The notes: generated by a model from the letters alone, not told the origin. Counted from the stretch's first letter, positions 12,528 to 23,704 are shown. The stretch is 64,000 nucleotides of DNA from Myotis daubentonii (GCF_963259705.1 NC_081844.1:15919715-15983714); one strand, 5' to 3'. Numbers and translations: made by a program.

Positions 12528-12740
12528 GTCTTTATCTTTTAGAGATACATATGACAATTTTTACAGATGAAATTGCATATCTCTTTTGCCTTGTAGTAAT
12601 TCAGAGGAGTGAGAGGACATGGGAACGGGTTTTAATGAAGTACATGAAGCCATAACTGTTCATTGTTGAAGCTGGGATATGGATACATGGGGGTTCATTA
12701 CATGTATACATTTGAGGGCAAAACAGTATGAAAAGAAAGC
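12528..12740 (+). mobile_element. L1 3' UTR fragment
   Basis: GAAGCTGGGATATGGATACATGGGGGTTCATTA is typical of the 3' UTR of L1ME-class elements. Confidence 0.55.
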
Positions 12741-13425
12741 AAGCTGAAGGATGATATATTCAAAGTTATAGAGTATTTACATAATTTAAAAGCACACAAA
12801 ACCCTACTTTTATATTGCAGTGATACATATATATGTGCGTGTGTGTGGTAAAAAGAAATTCATGGGAATGATAAACATCAACTTCAGGAGAGAGAAATGG
12901 GATGTGAGATTTATGCAAAGAATTTCAACTGGTTTTGTTATATTTTATTTCTTTAAAAAATTGGAAGCAATTAACACAAAATGTGCAGAGTTAACAAAGA
13001 TGGATTGTTGTTAGCTGTTGGTTATGTAATTTGTTTTCTAAATCCTTTTCTGAATGCTTGACATATTTGTTTAAAAATAAAATTTTTGGCTACTTACAAA
13101 AGATCAACATGCATACTATTTATTATATTAGTTTCTGGAAAGGCTCGGACTAAAGTTAAGATTTTTTTTTCACTTTGGTATAGTGTTCATTCTATCTATA
13201 CCATTCTTCAACCAGAGCAAAGGCAGCTTAATAATACACAAACATTAAAACACCAAATGGTAGTATTTTATTGAGATAATGTTATAAATAAATTAAATTC
13301 ACTGAAACCAATAATTAATGCTGACGGTTCTAACTGGAACCTGTAATGATTTATTCATCTTATATTTTGATTCAGTAGCACAAATCACACCTGTTATAAT
13401 CGGTATTTATACTCTCAAACACCTC
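12741..13425. other. Intron sequence, nothing recognised
   Basis: AT-rich intron 8 sequence with no recognisable gene or repeat. Confidence 0.5.
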
Positions 13426-13518
13426 AATAAAGGCCCAGAAATCAGAATTTAGGCTCTTGCTTGGCTTAAGAGATGGAAACCAAGCAAGAGCCTAAATTCT
13501 AAGTTTCTTGCCTTTATT
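13426..13518. other. 93-nt near-perfect hairpin in PPP3CC intron 8
   Basis: The arms AGAATTTAGGCTCTTGCTTGG (13444-13464) and its exact complement (13480-13500) form a 21-bp perfect stem with a 15-nt loop. A further 9-bp perfect pair, AATAAAGGC/GCCTTTATT (13426-13434 and 13510-13518), closes the base across a partly paired internal loop. It has the size of a microRNA precursor or a tiny palindromic MITE. Neither identity is established. Confidence 0.8.
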
Positions 13519-13608
13519 TCAATTAAAACCTTTTCCTTATTTAAAATTTATACATATTAAAAAAATGCATACACATATATATGTTAAAATAGAGCTCACA
13601 TTTACTCA

Positions 13609-13902
<294 letters not shown>

Positions 13903-14092
13903 CTGAAAAAGAAAATTAGAAAATATAAATCCAGAATTAAAACAACTGATTTTTAATAGGAAGGGAATAACTTAGAATGATACGAGTTGATTGTATTTTG
14001 AAATTAAGGTCTTACATACCACTGAATTTTTATTAATAGCTTAGCAATCATAATTCTGTTTTTCCATTTCACTAATATACCTCATTCTAGAT

Positions 14093-14315
14093 CAGTGGTT
14101 CTCAACCTTCCTAATGCCACGACCCTTTAATACAGTTCCTCATGTTGTGGTGACCCCCAATTTCGTTGTTACAAATTGAACATAATTAAAGCATAATGAT
14201 TAATCACAAAAACAATATGTAATAATATATGTGTTTTCCGATGGTCTTACGTGACCCCTGTGAAAGGGTCGTTTGACCCCCAAAGGGGTCGCGACCCACA
14301 GGTTGAGAACTGCTG
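14093..14315 (-). mobile_element. SPIN-type hAT MITE with target duplication
   Basis: Terminal inverted repeats CAGTGGTTCTCAACC and GGTTGAGAACTGCTG; internal GGGTCGTTTGACCCCCAAAGG is the SPIN/OposCharlie3 signature. The 8-bp target duplication TTCTAGAT is perfect (14085-14092, 14316-14323). No transposase remains. Confidence 0.93.
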
Positions 14316-14454
14316 TTCTAGATCAAATATGAAGATACAGTAATAGACAACCCTAGGTCAGAAACAGCTCCCCTCTTTTAATTTTTTTGTCTTACCCCAT
14401 GACAATAACACACCAAAACGTTTCTTGCTATATTGATATGTTAAAAAGTAGCAT

Positions 14455-14475
14455 GGTTGTGTGTGTGTGTGTGTA
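14455..14475. repeat. (TG)n microsatellite
   Basis: About 9 uninterrupted TG units. Confidence 0.9.
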
Positions 14476-15094
14476 TTTGTAGGTGCTAAAAACTGAACAC
14501 TCAATTTTCAAATTGTCAAACTGTTAGAAAAGCTAAAGAACCTACTTATAGCTTCACAGGTAATATCAACACTAAGATAATATAATGCAATAATATTTTA
14601 GATGTAAATGCAAATATTACATCCAACCTTATTCTAATTAAAGAATATTTGTTATTCTCAATGACAAATACCTGACAAGAAGAAGAAGAGAATACAAAAT
14701 TACCCTGGAATAATCTAACGTTAATTACTTAGTTTATGTTTAAATCTTTGTTTCTTATTGTGCTAATTAGAAAAAAATTAACTTTTAAAAGAAGTTGTAC
14801 ATTCACATGGCATAAAATTAAAAGATAAAAAAGGGGATGGTGATCTCCTCTCTACTCCCTACTTCCTTTCAGCTGCCCTGGAAGAGAGAAGCAACCCATG
14901 TCCCTGGCTTCCTTGGGTGCACTTTCACAGACACTCTATGCAACTTCAAGCAATTACCCCCCCACACATGGACATCACACCCACCCCAACTTTAAGAAAT
15001 ATTATCAGATGGTAAGCAGAGCGCTGCATGTATCTTTTTTTCACTTTAGTGATTATTCTATACCAGTTTACAAAGAGTTGTTTTCTTTTTTCAT

Positions 15095-15338
15095 TTTTTT
15101 AAAATTTATTTTTATTGATTTCAGGGAGAAAGAGAGCTAGAAACATCAACCATGAACAAAAAGAAAAAAAAAGAAACATCAACAATGAGAGAGAATTACT
15201 GAGCACTGATCAGCTTCCTCCTGCATGACCCCACTGGGGATCGAGCCTGCAACCCTGACATATGCCTTTGACCAAAATTGAACCCAGAACTCAGTCCACA
15301 GACCAATGCTCCATCTACTGAACCAAACAGGCCAGGGC
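15095..15338 (-). mobile_element. VES SINE, diverged
   Basis: Antisense copy with an internal duplication of AGAAACATCAAC (15138 and 15173). TTTTTTCATTTTTTTAAAA flanks both sides. Confidence 0.88.
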
Positions 15339-15516
15339 TCTTTTTTCATTTTTTTAAAAAAACTTCACTGTATTGTCTGGTACATTCCATTTGTCTGGAT
15401 GTAATACAATTTATTTAACTAGTTTCCAACTGAACATTCAGGTTGTTTTAAATCTTTTATCATAAAAAATGAGTAATGAATAACCTTATTACAGGCATTT
15501 TATACATTTGCAAGTA

Positions 15517-16146
15517 CAGTGATTCTTCTTATTCTTCTTGCCTATGTTCTGTAAAGTTGCTGCAAAAACTGAATTAGTGAATACTGCTCCCAGGGGAAAT
15601 ACAGAATCAGGGTCCTGTGAGCCTCTGCTCCCAACATTTTCATCAACTGATCAAACTGTTTTATGTGTGTTTCTGAGTAAAGATGCCTTATTTAATATAT
15701 ATACTGTTGATTCATGAGCATGGAACTTATAGCCAACAACACCATAATTCATGCCTGAACCAAGCTTAGAGCACACAGGTCTTTTCTCTGTAAGGCACAT
15801 CACAGCCTTCTGGCACTGAGCGACACTAGACGGCACTTGGGCACTGTGCTTGGAGCTGCTTTTAAATAGCAAATTAACCAATCAAAAACGTGAAAAATGT
15901 TAAATACTCCACAAACAGAATACCTGCTTACAGCTACGAGAGCTGAAACAGAAGGCAGAGCAACTCCTAATAATTCTGACCTCAGCGGGAGCACAGGTGG
16001 GGTGGCAGATTTTTCATCACTCTGCACACATCCATGTCTGCGAATAACTGTGAAAGGGCTATGAGTATTGATTTTGGGGTTACAAATAAATCATAGCAAG
16101 TAGGAAAATTTGCAAATTAGAATTTGTGAATAACAAAGATCAACTA
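15517..16146. mobile_element. Tigger-like (TcMar) non-autonomous element
   Basis: The left end CAGTGATTCTTCTTATTC and right end GAATAACAAAGATCAACTA are diverged inverted repeats flanked by TA. The interior (CCCAGGGGAAATACAG, CCTGTGAGCCTCTGCTCCCA) resembles Tigger-derived mammalian elements. It interrupts the L1ME above, with L1 text continuing on both sides. A related end piece is at 39525-39617. Confidence 0.65.
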
Positions 16147-16394
16147 TACTAGTACAACCACAGGATTATGATTTAGAAGTAGAACTTCCGGATCCAAGGC
16201 CATGGGCATTTATAATTGAGAGATATTGCCGAGTTGACCTCCATAGAAATTGTAGTGCTTTCTACTATACTAATAATACAGAAGTATTTTAAGCAATGTA
16301 AAGAAAAGTAAAATTTAAATGATTTTATATTAGTCACTGGTACAGTTGGCGGAAAGAATGTTAAAACTATGGTAAAATTGACGCTTCTTACTTT

Positions 16395-16612
16395 TTAAAA
16401 AAATATTTTTATTGATTTCAGAGAGGAAGGGAGAGGGAGAGACAGATAGAAACATCAATGATGAGAGACAATCACTGATTGGCTGCCTCCTACATGCCTC
16501 ACACGGGGGATCAAGCCCACAACCCAGGCATGTGCCCTTGACCAGAATGGAACCTGGGACCCTTCTGTCCGCAGGCCGAAGCTCTATCCACTGAGCCAAA
16601 CCAGCTGGGCAT
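16395..16612 (-). mobile_element. VES SINE
   Basis: Complete antisense copy; GGCTTCTTACTTTTT-like flanks (CGCTTCTTACTTTTT at 16382 and GGCTTCTTACTTTTT at 16613) mark the target duplication. Confidence 0.92.
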
Positions 16613-16744
16613 GGCTTCTTACTTTTTGTATGTAGATTCCATTTAATTAGTGTATCATCTTAGGCAATTAACAGATTTTTTGGGGACTATATACATGTAT
16701 TATTTGTCATAATAAAATATTGCAATAAAAAAAATTTAGATTTC

Positions 16745-16957
16745 AACCCAGCTGTCATGGCTCAGGGGCTGAGCACTGACCTATGAATCAGGGGGTCACA
16801 TTTCCATTCCCAGTCAGGGCACATGCCTGGGTTGTGGGCTTGATCCCTGGTGGGGTGGGTGCAGGAGGCAGCTGATCAATGACTCTCTCTCATCATTGAT
16901 GTTTCTATCTTTCTCTCCCTCTCCTTTCCTCTCTGAAATCAATCAATCAATATATAT
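16745..16957 (+). mobile_element. VES SINE
   Basis: Sense copy with head CAGCTGTCATGGCTCAGGGG and tail AATCAATCAATCAATATAT; ATTTAGATTTCAA / ATTTAGACTTCAA duplicated at the flanks. Confidence 0.9.
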
Positions 16958-17004
16958 GAAATTTAGACTTCAAATTTTCCTATATTTCTCTATTATTTTA
17001 TTTG

Positions 17005-17241
17005 TTTATTTTTGTTAATCCTCACCTGAGAATATTTTTCCATTGATTTTTTTTATAGAGAGAGTGGAACGGAGGGGAGAAGAGAGAGAAACATCGATGT
17101 GAGACACATCAATTGGTTGCAACCAGACCCATGATTGAGCCTGCAACCGAGGTACATGCCCTTGACCAGAATCGAATCGAACCCACAACCCTTCAGTCCG
17201 CAGGCCAACACTCTATCCACTGAGCCTAACCAGCTAGGACT
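17005..17241 (-). mobile_element. VES SINE, TCCTCACCTGAGAATATTTTT subtype
   Basis: Antisense copy with the tail-side module; head GAGCCTAACCAGCTAGGACT. It lies about 500 bp from exon 6. Confidence 0.88.
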
Positions 17242-17359
17242 ATATCTCCCTATTTTTGAGTGGCAACACACAATGAAAGCTTACATATGAGATTTAAGAT
17301 AACAGCCAACTTCCAGGAATGTCCTGAGTTCACAATGTTCTGTTCTTTTTATATCTTTG

Positions 17360-17500
17360 CCTATACCAGTAGTTCCAAAAGCTGGAGAGCTTTTTAAAAA
17401 AATAAGAGGACTCCCGAATCAAAATGTCTGGGGGAAGAGCCAAGGAGTCTTCATTTTTAAAAAAGTTTATAGATGATGTTTGGCAACAAATTACCTAGAT
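17360..17500. mobile_element. Possible MER5-like hAT-Charlie relic
   Basis: CCAGTAGTTCCAAAAGCTGGAG...GGAGTCTTCATTTTTAAAAAAG loosely matches MER5-type elements. Weak. Confidence 0.3.
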
Positions 17501-17748
17501 CATTTAGAGTCAGACAACAACATTAAAGTACTGCTCAATCAGGTTTGGTATATTACACTTATCAGGGCATAAAACCTACTAACTACAGCCAAAAAAAGAA
17601 ACAAACAAGAATCGTCTGCCTTCTATTAATCAAAAATTTAAACAGAAGTCCCTATGCTACATGAATTCAATATATAAAATACTTAAAATAATTTGATTAA
17701 ACATATTGCCATTTCCTTTCCCAACTTGGTAACGCAGGATCAGCTTAC

Positions 17749-17888
17749 CTGTAAAAATAAGAGCACCCCCGGACAGTGTTGTGGGAGTAGTGCTCCAAGG
17801 TCCTTTCGCTGCCGTAGTCCTCTAAGGGATCAGACCAAAGCAGGTCACACACTGGCCCAAAGGCTGGAGGTTCTTTGAACCTGTCTAA
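17749..17888 (-). CDS. PPP3CC: PPP3CC exon 6: substrate-side strand with [10 protein letters not shown]
   Basis: This 140-bp exon encodes [18 protein letters not shown] through [10 protein letters not shown]. The arginine of TVRGCS corresponds to Arg254, which contacts phosphate. The acceptor is CTTCCAG|TTAGAC and the donor ACAG|GTAAGC, ending two bases into a serine codon completed by exon 7. Inverted SINE copies lie in both flanking introns (plus strand 16745-16957, minus strand 18669-18886). Confidence 0.95.
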
Positions 17889-18199
17889 CTGGAAGACAAG
17901 CAAAAGCCAAAAAAAGAAAAATCATGAAAGCAAAGGAGCTTTTGAAAATTGGTATGGGTGAAAAAACACAAAAATCCTTCCATCCATAGGAATGTATTAG
18001 AAGAGAAGGCAACAAGCCCCTAAAGGATTTTCCTGCAAGAAAACCAACATTTAACAAATTTAGATACACAATTTCTATCATTTTTTATAATACAGGATCG
18101 GGCAAAAGTAGGTTTGTATGAAAAATGAAATAATAATTAATAAATAATAATAATACAAAAATAAATTATTTCATGTACTCACAACTGTAAACCTACTTT

Positions 18200-19030
18200 T
18201 TAATTTTATTCATTGCTTCATTTAAAAAATGATTTATTATTCAATTATAGTTGACATATAATATTATATTAGTTTCAGGTATGTAACATAGTGGTTAGAC
18301 ATTTACATAATTTACAAAGTAATCATTCCCATAAATCTAATATCCATCTGACACCATATATAGTTATCACAATATTACTGACTGATACTGTACTTTAAAT
18401 CCCTAGGACTATTTTGCAACAACCAATTTGTACCTCTTAATCCCTTCCCCTTTTTCACACGTCCCCAAATCGCTCCTTTCATTTGGTGATCATCGAAATT
18501 TCTCTGTATCTATGAGTTTTTTTCTGTTTTGTTTATTCATGTGTGGTTTTTCAGATTCCACACATAAGTGAAATGATATTTGCCTTTCTCTGTGTGACTT
18601 ATTTCACTTAGTATAATTCTCTTGAGGTCCATCTATGTTGTTGCAGATGGCAATATTTCATTCTTGTTTTAAAAATGTTTTTATTGATTTTTTTTTATGA
18701 GAGAGGAAGAGACAGAGATAGAGAGAAACATCGATGAAAGAGAAATGTCATCGATGGGCTGCCTCCTGCACACCTCCTACTGGGGTTTAAGCCCACAACC
18801 CGGGCATGTGCCCCAACCAGGAATCAAACTGGTGACCTCTTATGTTCATGGGTCAATGCTCAACCACTAAGCAACACCAGCCGGGTGGACACAAGATTTC
18901 ATTCTTTGTGGCTGAGTAATATTCCATTGTATATATGTACCACTTCTTTATCCATTCATCTATTGATGGACACTTAGCTGTAATTTAATGTGGTTGTGAG
19001 AGGAGGTAAGTAAGGTGCTTACCTATCCCC
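18200..19030 (-). mobile_element. L1 3' end, antisense
   Basis: ATTATAGTTGACATATAATATTATATTAG then TTCCACACATAAGTGAAATGATA and GAGTAATATTCCATTGTATAT are classic antisense L1MA 3' UTR and ORF2 C-terminal text. A SINE splits it at 18669-18886. Confidence 0.8.
18669..18886 (-). mobile_element. VES SINE
   Basis: Antisense copy; ATTTCATTCTT is duplicated on both sides (18655 and 18895). Confidence 0.9.
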
Positions 19031-19061
19031 TATAAACCTACTTTTGCCCACACTGTATTTT

Positions 19062-19277
19062 ATTTTTAGATAGATTTTTATTGATTTCAGAGAGAAAGGG
19101 AGAGGGAGAGAGAGAATAGAAACATCAATGATGAGAATCACTGATTGGCTGCCTCCTCCATGCCTCCTATTGGGGACCGAGCCCGCAACCCAGGCATGTG
19201 CCCTTGACTGGAATCGAACCCAGGACCCTTCAGTCCACAGGCCGATGCTCTATCCACTAAGCCAAACCGGCTAGGGC
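19062..19277 (-). mobile_element. VES SINE
   Basis: Complete antisense copy, head AAACCGGCTAGGGC; CACCCTATATTTTCT and CACACTGTATTTTATT flanks suggest the duplicated target. Confidence 0.9.
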
Positions 19278-20456
19278 CCACCCTATATTTTCTAAATAAA
19301 TATATCTGTTATCTATCCATTCTGTAGAAAAGAACCACTTACATGCAAATGTAATCTTACAAGTAGTATGCACTTACTTAATTGGAAAGGAAAACCAAAC
19401 CACGATAGAGATATACTATTATTTAGAAAGACTGTGAGAAGTTCATTTCAACTGCCTAGATGAGCCAATGTTACCATGAGAGCAGGAAGGGTTTTACAAT
19501 GATTCAATTCATTGTTTATCTCATTCCAATAGAGATTTCTTTATTTTAAAGCATGCTAGTTTTATTTTTTGAAGAGTTTTCATCCTATGCAATGGAGGCA
19601 TTTCAATATAAGTTACTTAACTTATGTCTTTAGTCATTGCTGCTGTTGTTAAAAGCATAAAAACAAAAACAAACAAAAAACCCCAAAAGAAATAACTAGA
19701 ATAGCTGAGTGCCAAGAATAGAATTTCTACTAAGTGAAATTGATTAATACAATCATTTCAGAACTATTAAATGCTGGTTATTTAAAAAACAATGAAGTAG
19801 CAAAAAAGGCGGTGCAGTAGACACGTCTCTTACCCTGAGGGAAGGTATCCAGTTTTATAAACAGAAACATCTTTAATTGTAGTACTTATATGAGAGAGGT
19901 GAAAAATAAAAAGGTAGAGGAGAGATGATGGTAATGTAGAACAATATAAGTGAAAAAAGACTGGTCATCTTTTTTCAATTATGAAGATACAGAATCCTGG
20001 AAATAATCACACGTCAGTAAGTGCAACACTTAAACTCTTCATCTAAAAATGTCAGTCAATGAATTTCAGAGCTGGAAGTCTTCAGACCTTCCATTCTGAC
20101 TTCCTCATTTCAGAGAAGAAACTATGACTATGAGGTTACGTGATTTGGTCAAGCTTATATGATAAATGGCAGGATAGGGATTAGAACCCTGGTTCTCTTC
20201 CTTATGCACTGCTACAAAATTTAAAGTTTCAGGAATATACTAAGAAATGTTATGTTTTTAGTTGGTAAAAGCACAGATTTAATTTAAAATTACAGAAAAT
20301 TTCTGGAAGATATATAGCAAAATGTCAACCGGAGTTCTCTCTCAATAATTAAATCACAGGTGATTTCCATTTGGTTACTTCTGATGATTTGTATTTAAAA
20401 ATATTCAGAAATAAACATATTAGTTGACTGCAATAAAAATCAAGATTTAAAAAATA
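19278..20456. other. Intron 5 sequence, mostly unrecognised
   Basis: Mostly unique. 20060-20220 resembles an inverted MIR (CATTTCAGAGAAGAAACTATGACTATGAGG ... GGATTAGAACCCTGGTTCTC). No genes. Confidence 0.5.
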
Positions 20457-21090
20457 TCTATACTAATAAAAGGGTAATATGCTAATTAGACTAGGCATCT
20501 TCCAGACAAAGCCAAGGTGGCAGGGGCTGAGGCAGATGCAGTTAGGGGCAATCAGGCCGGCAGGGGAGGGCAGTTAGGGGCAATCAGGCCGGCAGGGGGG
20601 AGCAGTTAGGGGCAATCAGGCCGGCAGGGGAGGGCAGTTAGGGGCAATCAGGCCGGCAGGGGGGAGCAGTTAGGGGCAATCAGGCCGGCAGGGGAGGGCA
20701 GTTAGGGGCAATCAGGCCGGCAGGGGGGAGCAGTTAGGGGCAATCAGGCCGGCAGGGGAGGGCAGTTAGGGGCAATCAGGTTGGCAGGGGGGAGCAGTTA
20801 GGGGGCAATCAGGCCGGCAGGGGGGAGCAGTTAGGGGGCAATCAGGCCAGCAGGGGAGGGCAGTTAGGGGGCAATCAGGTTGGCAGGCAGAGGTGGTTAG
20901 GGGAGATCAGGCAGGCAGGCAGGCAGGCGAACAGTTAGGAGCCAGCGGTCCCAGATTGCAAGAGGGATGTCTGACTGCTGGTTTAGGACCGGCAGTAGGA
21001 CATCCCCCAAGGGGTCCCAGATTGGAGAGGGTGCAGACCGGGTTGAGGGACCCCCGCCCTATGCACAAATTTAGTGCACTGGGCCTCTAG
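20457..21090 (+). mobile_element. Helitron carrying a 32-bp minisatellite
   Basis: The 5' end is A|TCTATACTAATAAAAGGG and the 3' end GTGCACTGGGCCTCTAG|T. The interior holds the tandem array described separately, then a non-repetitive 3' part. It ends about 120 bp from PPP3CC exon 5. Confidence 0.93.
20539..20900. repeat. 32-bp minisatellite with 64-bp higher order
   Basis: The unit CAGTTAGGGGCAATCAGGCC plus GGCAGGGGAGGG or GGCAGGGGGGAG occurs about 11 times, starts 20539, 20571, 20603, 20635, 20667, 20699, 20731 and on. The two variants alternate strictly in the first part, giving a 64-bp repeat; later units gain one G. Confidence 0.92.
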
Positions 21091-21096
21091 TATATG

Positions 21097-21178
<82 letters not shown>
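21091..21178. repeat. (TATATG)n(TG)n(TA)n compound microsatellite
   Basis: It begins immediately after the Helitron CTAG and ends about 30 bp before the exon 5 donor side. Confidence 0.95.
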
Positions 21179-21209
21179 AAATCCATGAGAATAATGAAAG
21201 ATTACTTAC

Positions 21210-21355
21210 TTTACTAATGTCATCTAAACAAGTAATTTCAGGTGACATCCCTCCATGTACACACAGAAACTGCTGATTTAAGAGGGCCGCGAGAGGGAGA
21301 CAGTCAAATGTATCCATACACGCATCATACACCTGTTCAGAATATTTGATTTGAC
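21210..21355 (-). CDS. PPP3CC: PPP3CC exon 5: VHGG metal ligand
   Basis: This 146-bp exon encodes [17 protein letters not shown] through [13 protein letters not shown] carries His199, a metal ligand. The acceptor is TTGATAG|GTCAAA and the donor AAA|GTAAGT, phase 0. The segment LDDISK has Ser where the calcineurin A paralogues I remember have Arg (LDDIRK). The donor lies about 30 bp from a (TATATG)n(TG)n(TA)n tract, itself abutting a Helitron end, so transposon-derived repeat is unusually close to this splice site. Confidence 0.95.
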
Positions 21356-21750
21356 CTATCAAAAAAGGAAAAACAGTCAGAGGAAGAAAAGCTAAAATTT
21401 ATCATATATCAAAAAGGATATAGGTCAGAAGAAGATTTATGAAGTTACTTCAAAGCCATTTATCTCAGGCATATTTGAAAACACAATCATCTTTGTAAAG
21501 ATGTTTGAAACGTTGTGGATAAAGAGTAAACAAACTCTACTTCTTTAAAGACAAGGGTGACCTTGGATTAACTTTCTAGCTCTGTTGCTCTGCAAAGCTA
21601 AGGTGAATGTCAGCTGTGTTATTAGGCAACGTTGCTTATGGTAAAAGTTGCACAATTACTTGGCAGGAAGTTATAGCTTCGGGCTTCTCTGAGTGCTGTG
21701 ACTCATAAGGGATGTCTGGAAGCTATGTCCAGAAAGTTTTACAAGAGATA

Positions 21751-22786
21751 TTCATATTCAGGGATAGAAAGCATTATAACCCCAAATGTGGCCCCCTGAT
21801 TTACACATTGTGATACATGGGAATTCTAAGCCAGGGTGGCTCCCTAATGTGCCCTGTGGATTCTCTTTCCTTGTACCTAAACTGTGACTTGGAGGGGATG
21901 AATGAAAGGAAGGTGAGGCAGCAAACCTCTGGTGTGTGCACTCCTGTGAGGACAATGCCAGTGAAAGGGTTGCCTGGTGCTGTCCGTCCTGGACAGTCTC
22001 CTTTTAAGTAGATGGAGGGCAAGTAAGGTCTGTGGTAGTTTTATGAACCTGAATATTTTGCTGGATCTAAAAAGATCCCCTGGGAGTGTTAAACATATAT
22101 AAATGGAAACTGGAGTTTTCAAAGTCATCACTAAAATGTCAATCATCTTTTTGTTCATGACTTTTAAGGCCTTTAAGCAAATCATGCCTTGATTCTATTT
22201 TAGGTAAAAATGTTCATCTTAATGAATTATATTTTGATGTGGTTGTCATGCTAAGGAAGTTCTCCAGTAAGATCTCCACAGTCATGGAGAAAGAATAGTT
22301 CATGAAGTGATAGCTGGAAAATGCCTTTAGTTTAAAGAGAAAGAGAATGTTTTCTTCTTTCTTGGCCTTGGATTTCAAAAAGTCAAGCTGTGATTGGAGA
22401 TGCGCATTGGTAGAGAAGGCCAGAGGTTGTAAACAGCAGCCCTCGAGAACTGTGAGCTCCTTATTTTCTTCCAAGATTCTGTGAAAATGAGACAGAGTCT
22501 ACAGGGCCAAGAGAATAAAGCTATAGCAAGTGACTCAGATTACCTAGTTGGTAATTATTTCTTTTTATTTTCTTCTTGGAATCTCCAAGCTTTTAGAAAA
22601 GACATGTTTAAGTAATCAGAGCCTAGTTTTGGCAAGGCTTTGGGGAAAAAAGTGGAGGGTAATGGGTCCAGATTTGGGCCAGTGCTGTACATGGGTGGAG
22701 GAATGACTGGAGAGAGATCCCTAAAGGAATGTGGAAATCAGAGGGCCACATTTGGGGTTATAATGCTTTCTATCCCTGAATATGAA
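21751..22786. mobile_element. Unclassified 1.04-kb unit with ~58-bp inverted ends
   Basis: 21751-21808 (TTCATATTCAGGGATAGAAA, GCATTATAACCCCAAATGTG...) recurs inverted at 22729-22786 with about two mismatches. The interior shows no transposase, open frame or family I recognise. CAGGG...CCCTG ends would suit hAT, but the flanking octamers TTCATATT and AATATGAA are inverted, not direct, so no target duplication supports transposition. An inverted duplication is the alternative. Confidence 0.65.
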
Positions 22787-22799
22787 AATTTTTTTTATT

Positions 22800-23472
22800 G
22801 CTGATATAGGGTGATCAGGATTTGAGGACTAAAAGTTTAGAAACTTTCATAGCATTCTGTATTACCATGACAACAGTTAAGATCATTTCACAACATATGC
22901 TGATTCTATTATGGCATCCAAGTTAACAAGAGCCATGCCTTATGCATCTTTGTATCTCCTTACAATTACATCCTTATATTCTGCTTTATATTTATAAACT
23001 ATAAATTTTGGTATTTCAAAAGTATACCCAGAATTGGCTATAAAGTCTGTTGGGGGGAAAAAAACAATCAAACAAGAAACACACACACCCCATTTATCTG
23101 TGGCCAGTGATTGACTTTTTCTCCTGAAAATCTCTGTAGCCAAAGTTTTCTGTTGCCAACATCAATAAGGAATTCCTTTGTAAGAGTCCTAAGGTTGCAC
23201 ATAGGCAGGGATTTAAATTACGTATTAATTCATGCTCCACAACACCATTTTTACATCAATAAAATGACTTTGAACCCTAAGTTTCAAAAGAATTCCTTAG
23301 CCCACTACCAAAAGAATGCCAAATCTAGAAAGTGAAGGCAAGAAATACAGTGTCTTAACCCATTTTATATAATACAGGAGGTAACAAATCAAATTAAGCA
23401 ACAAGAAATTCATGTTATATTGACACATGAACAAAGCAGGTTATAAAATATAACCACTTTTACTTTCTTGAA
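22800..23472. other. Intron 4 sequence, nothing recognised
   Basis: Apparently unique AT-rich sequence. Confidence 0.5.
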
Positions 23473-23680
23473 GTATATATATATATAAAAGGCTAGTATG
23501 CAAAGTGTCCCCATGGGAGTTCAACCAAGAGACTGATCGCTACGACATGCAATGACCACCAGGGGTTGGCGCAGAGCGAAGGAAGGCCCTGGCTGGCAGC
23601 TGGAAGGCCCCAATCGCCCTGATCACCGGCCAGGCCTAGAGAACCGACCCATGCACAAATTTCGTGCACCGGACCTCTAA
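23473..23680 (+). mobile_element. Helitron, degenerate ends
   Basis: 5' TATATATAAAAGGCTAGTATG and 3' ATGCACAAATTTCGTGCACCGGACCTCTAA; the final G of CTAG is A. Confidence 0.85.
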
Positions 23681-23704
23681 TATGTATATAAATACAACAT
23701 TTTT

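Larger units (their letters stand above)
14760..16290 (-). mobile_element. Old L1ME-like 3' region, antisense, twice interrupted
   Basis: Segments 14760-15094, 15339-15516 and 16147-16290 are collinear with an antisense L1ME 3' region (TTTGGTACATTCCATTTG-like text, ATTATGATTTAGAAGTAGAACTTCC, GATATTGCCGAGTTGACCTCC). A VES SINE and a Tigger-like element split it. Confidence 0.6.
18103..19055. mobile_element. Mariner MITE ends separated by an L1 block
   Basis: 18103-18200 begins GGGCAAAAGTAGGTTTGTATG and reaches ACAACTGTAAACCTACTTTT; a second end ATAAACCTACTTTTGCCCAC is at 19030-19050. These match the mariner MITE at 29582. The sequence between 18200 and 19030 is antisense L1 plus a SINE. Confidence 0.6.

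Noticed and set aside
20539..20900. CRISPR array
   Set aside because: Contiguous 32-bp tandem repeats without unique spacers in vertebrate DNA; a minisatellite.
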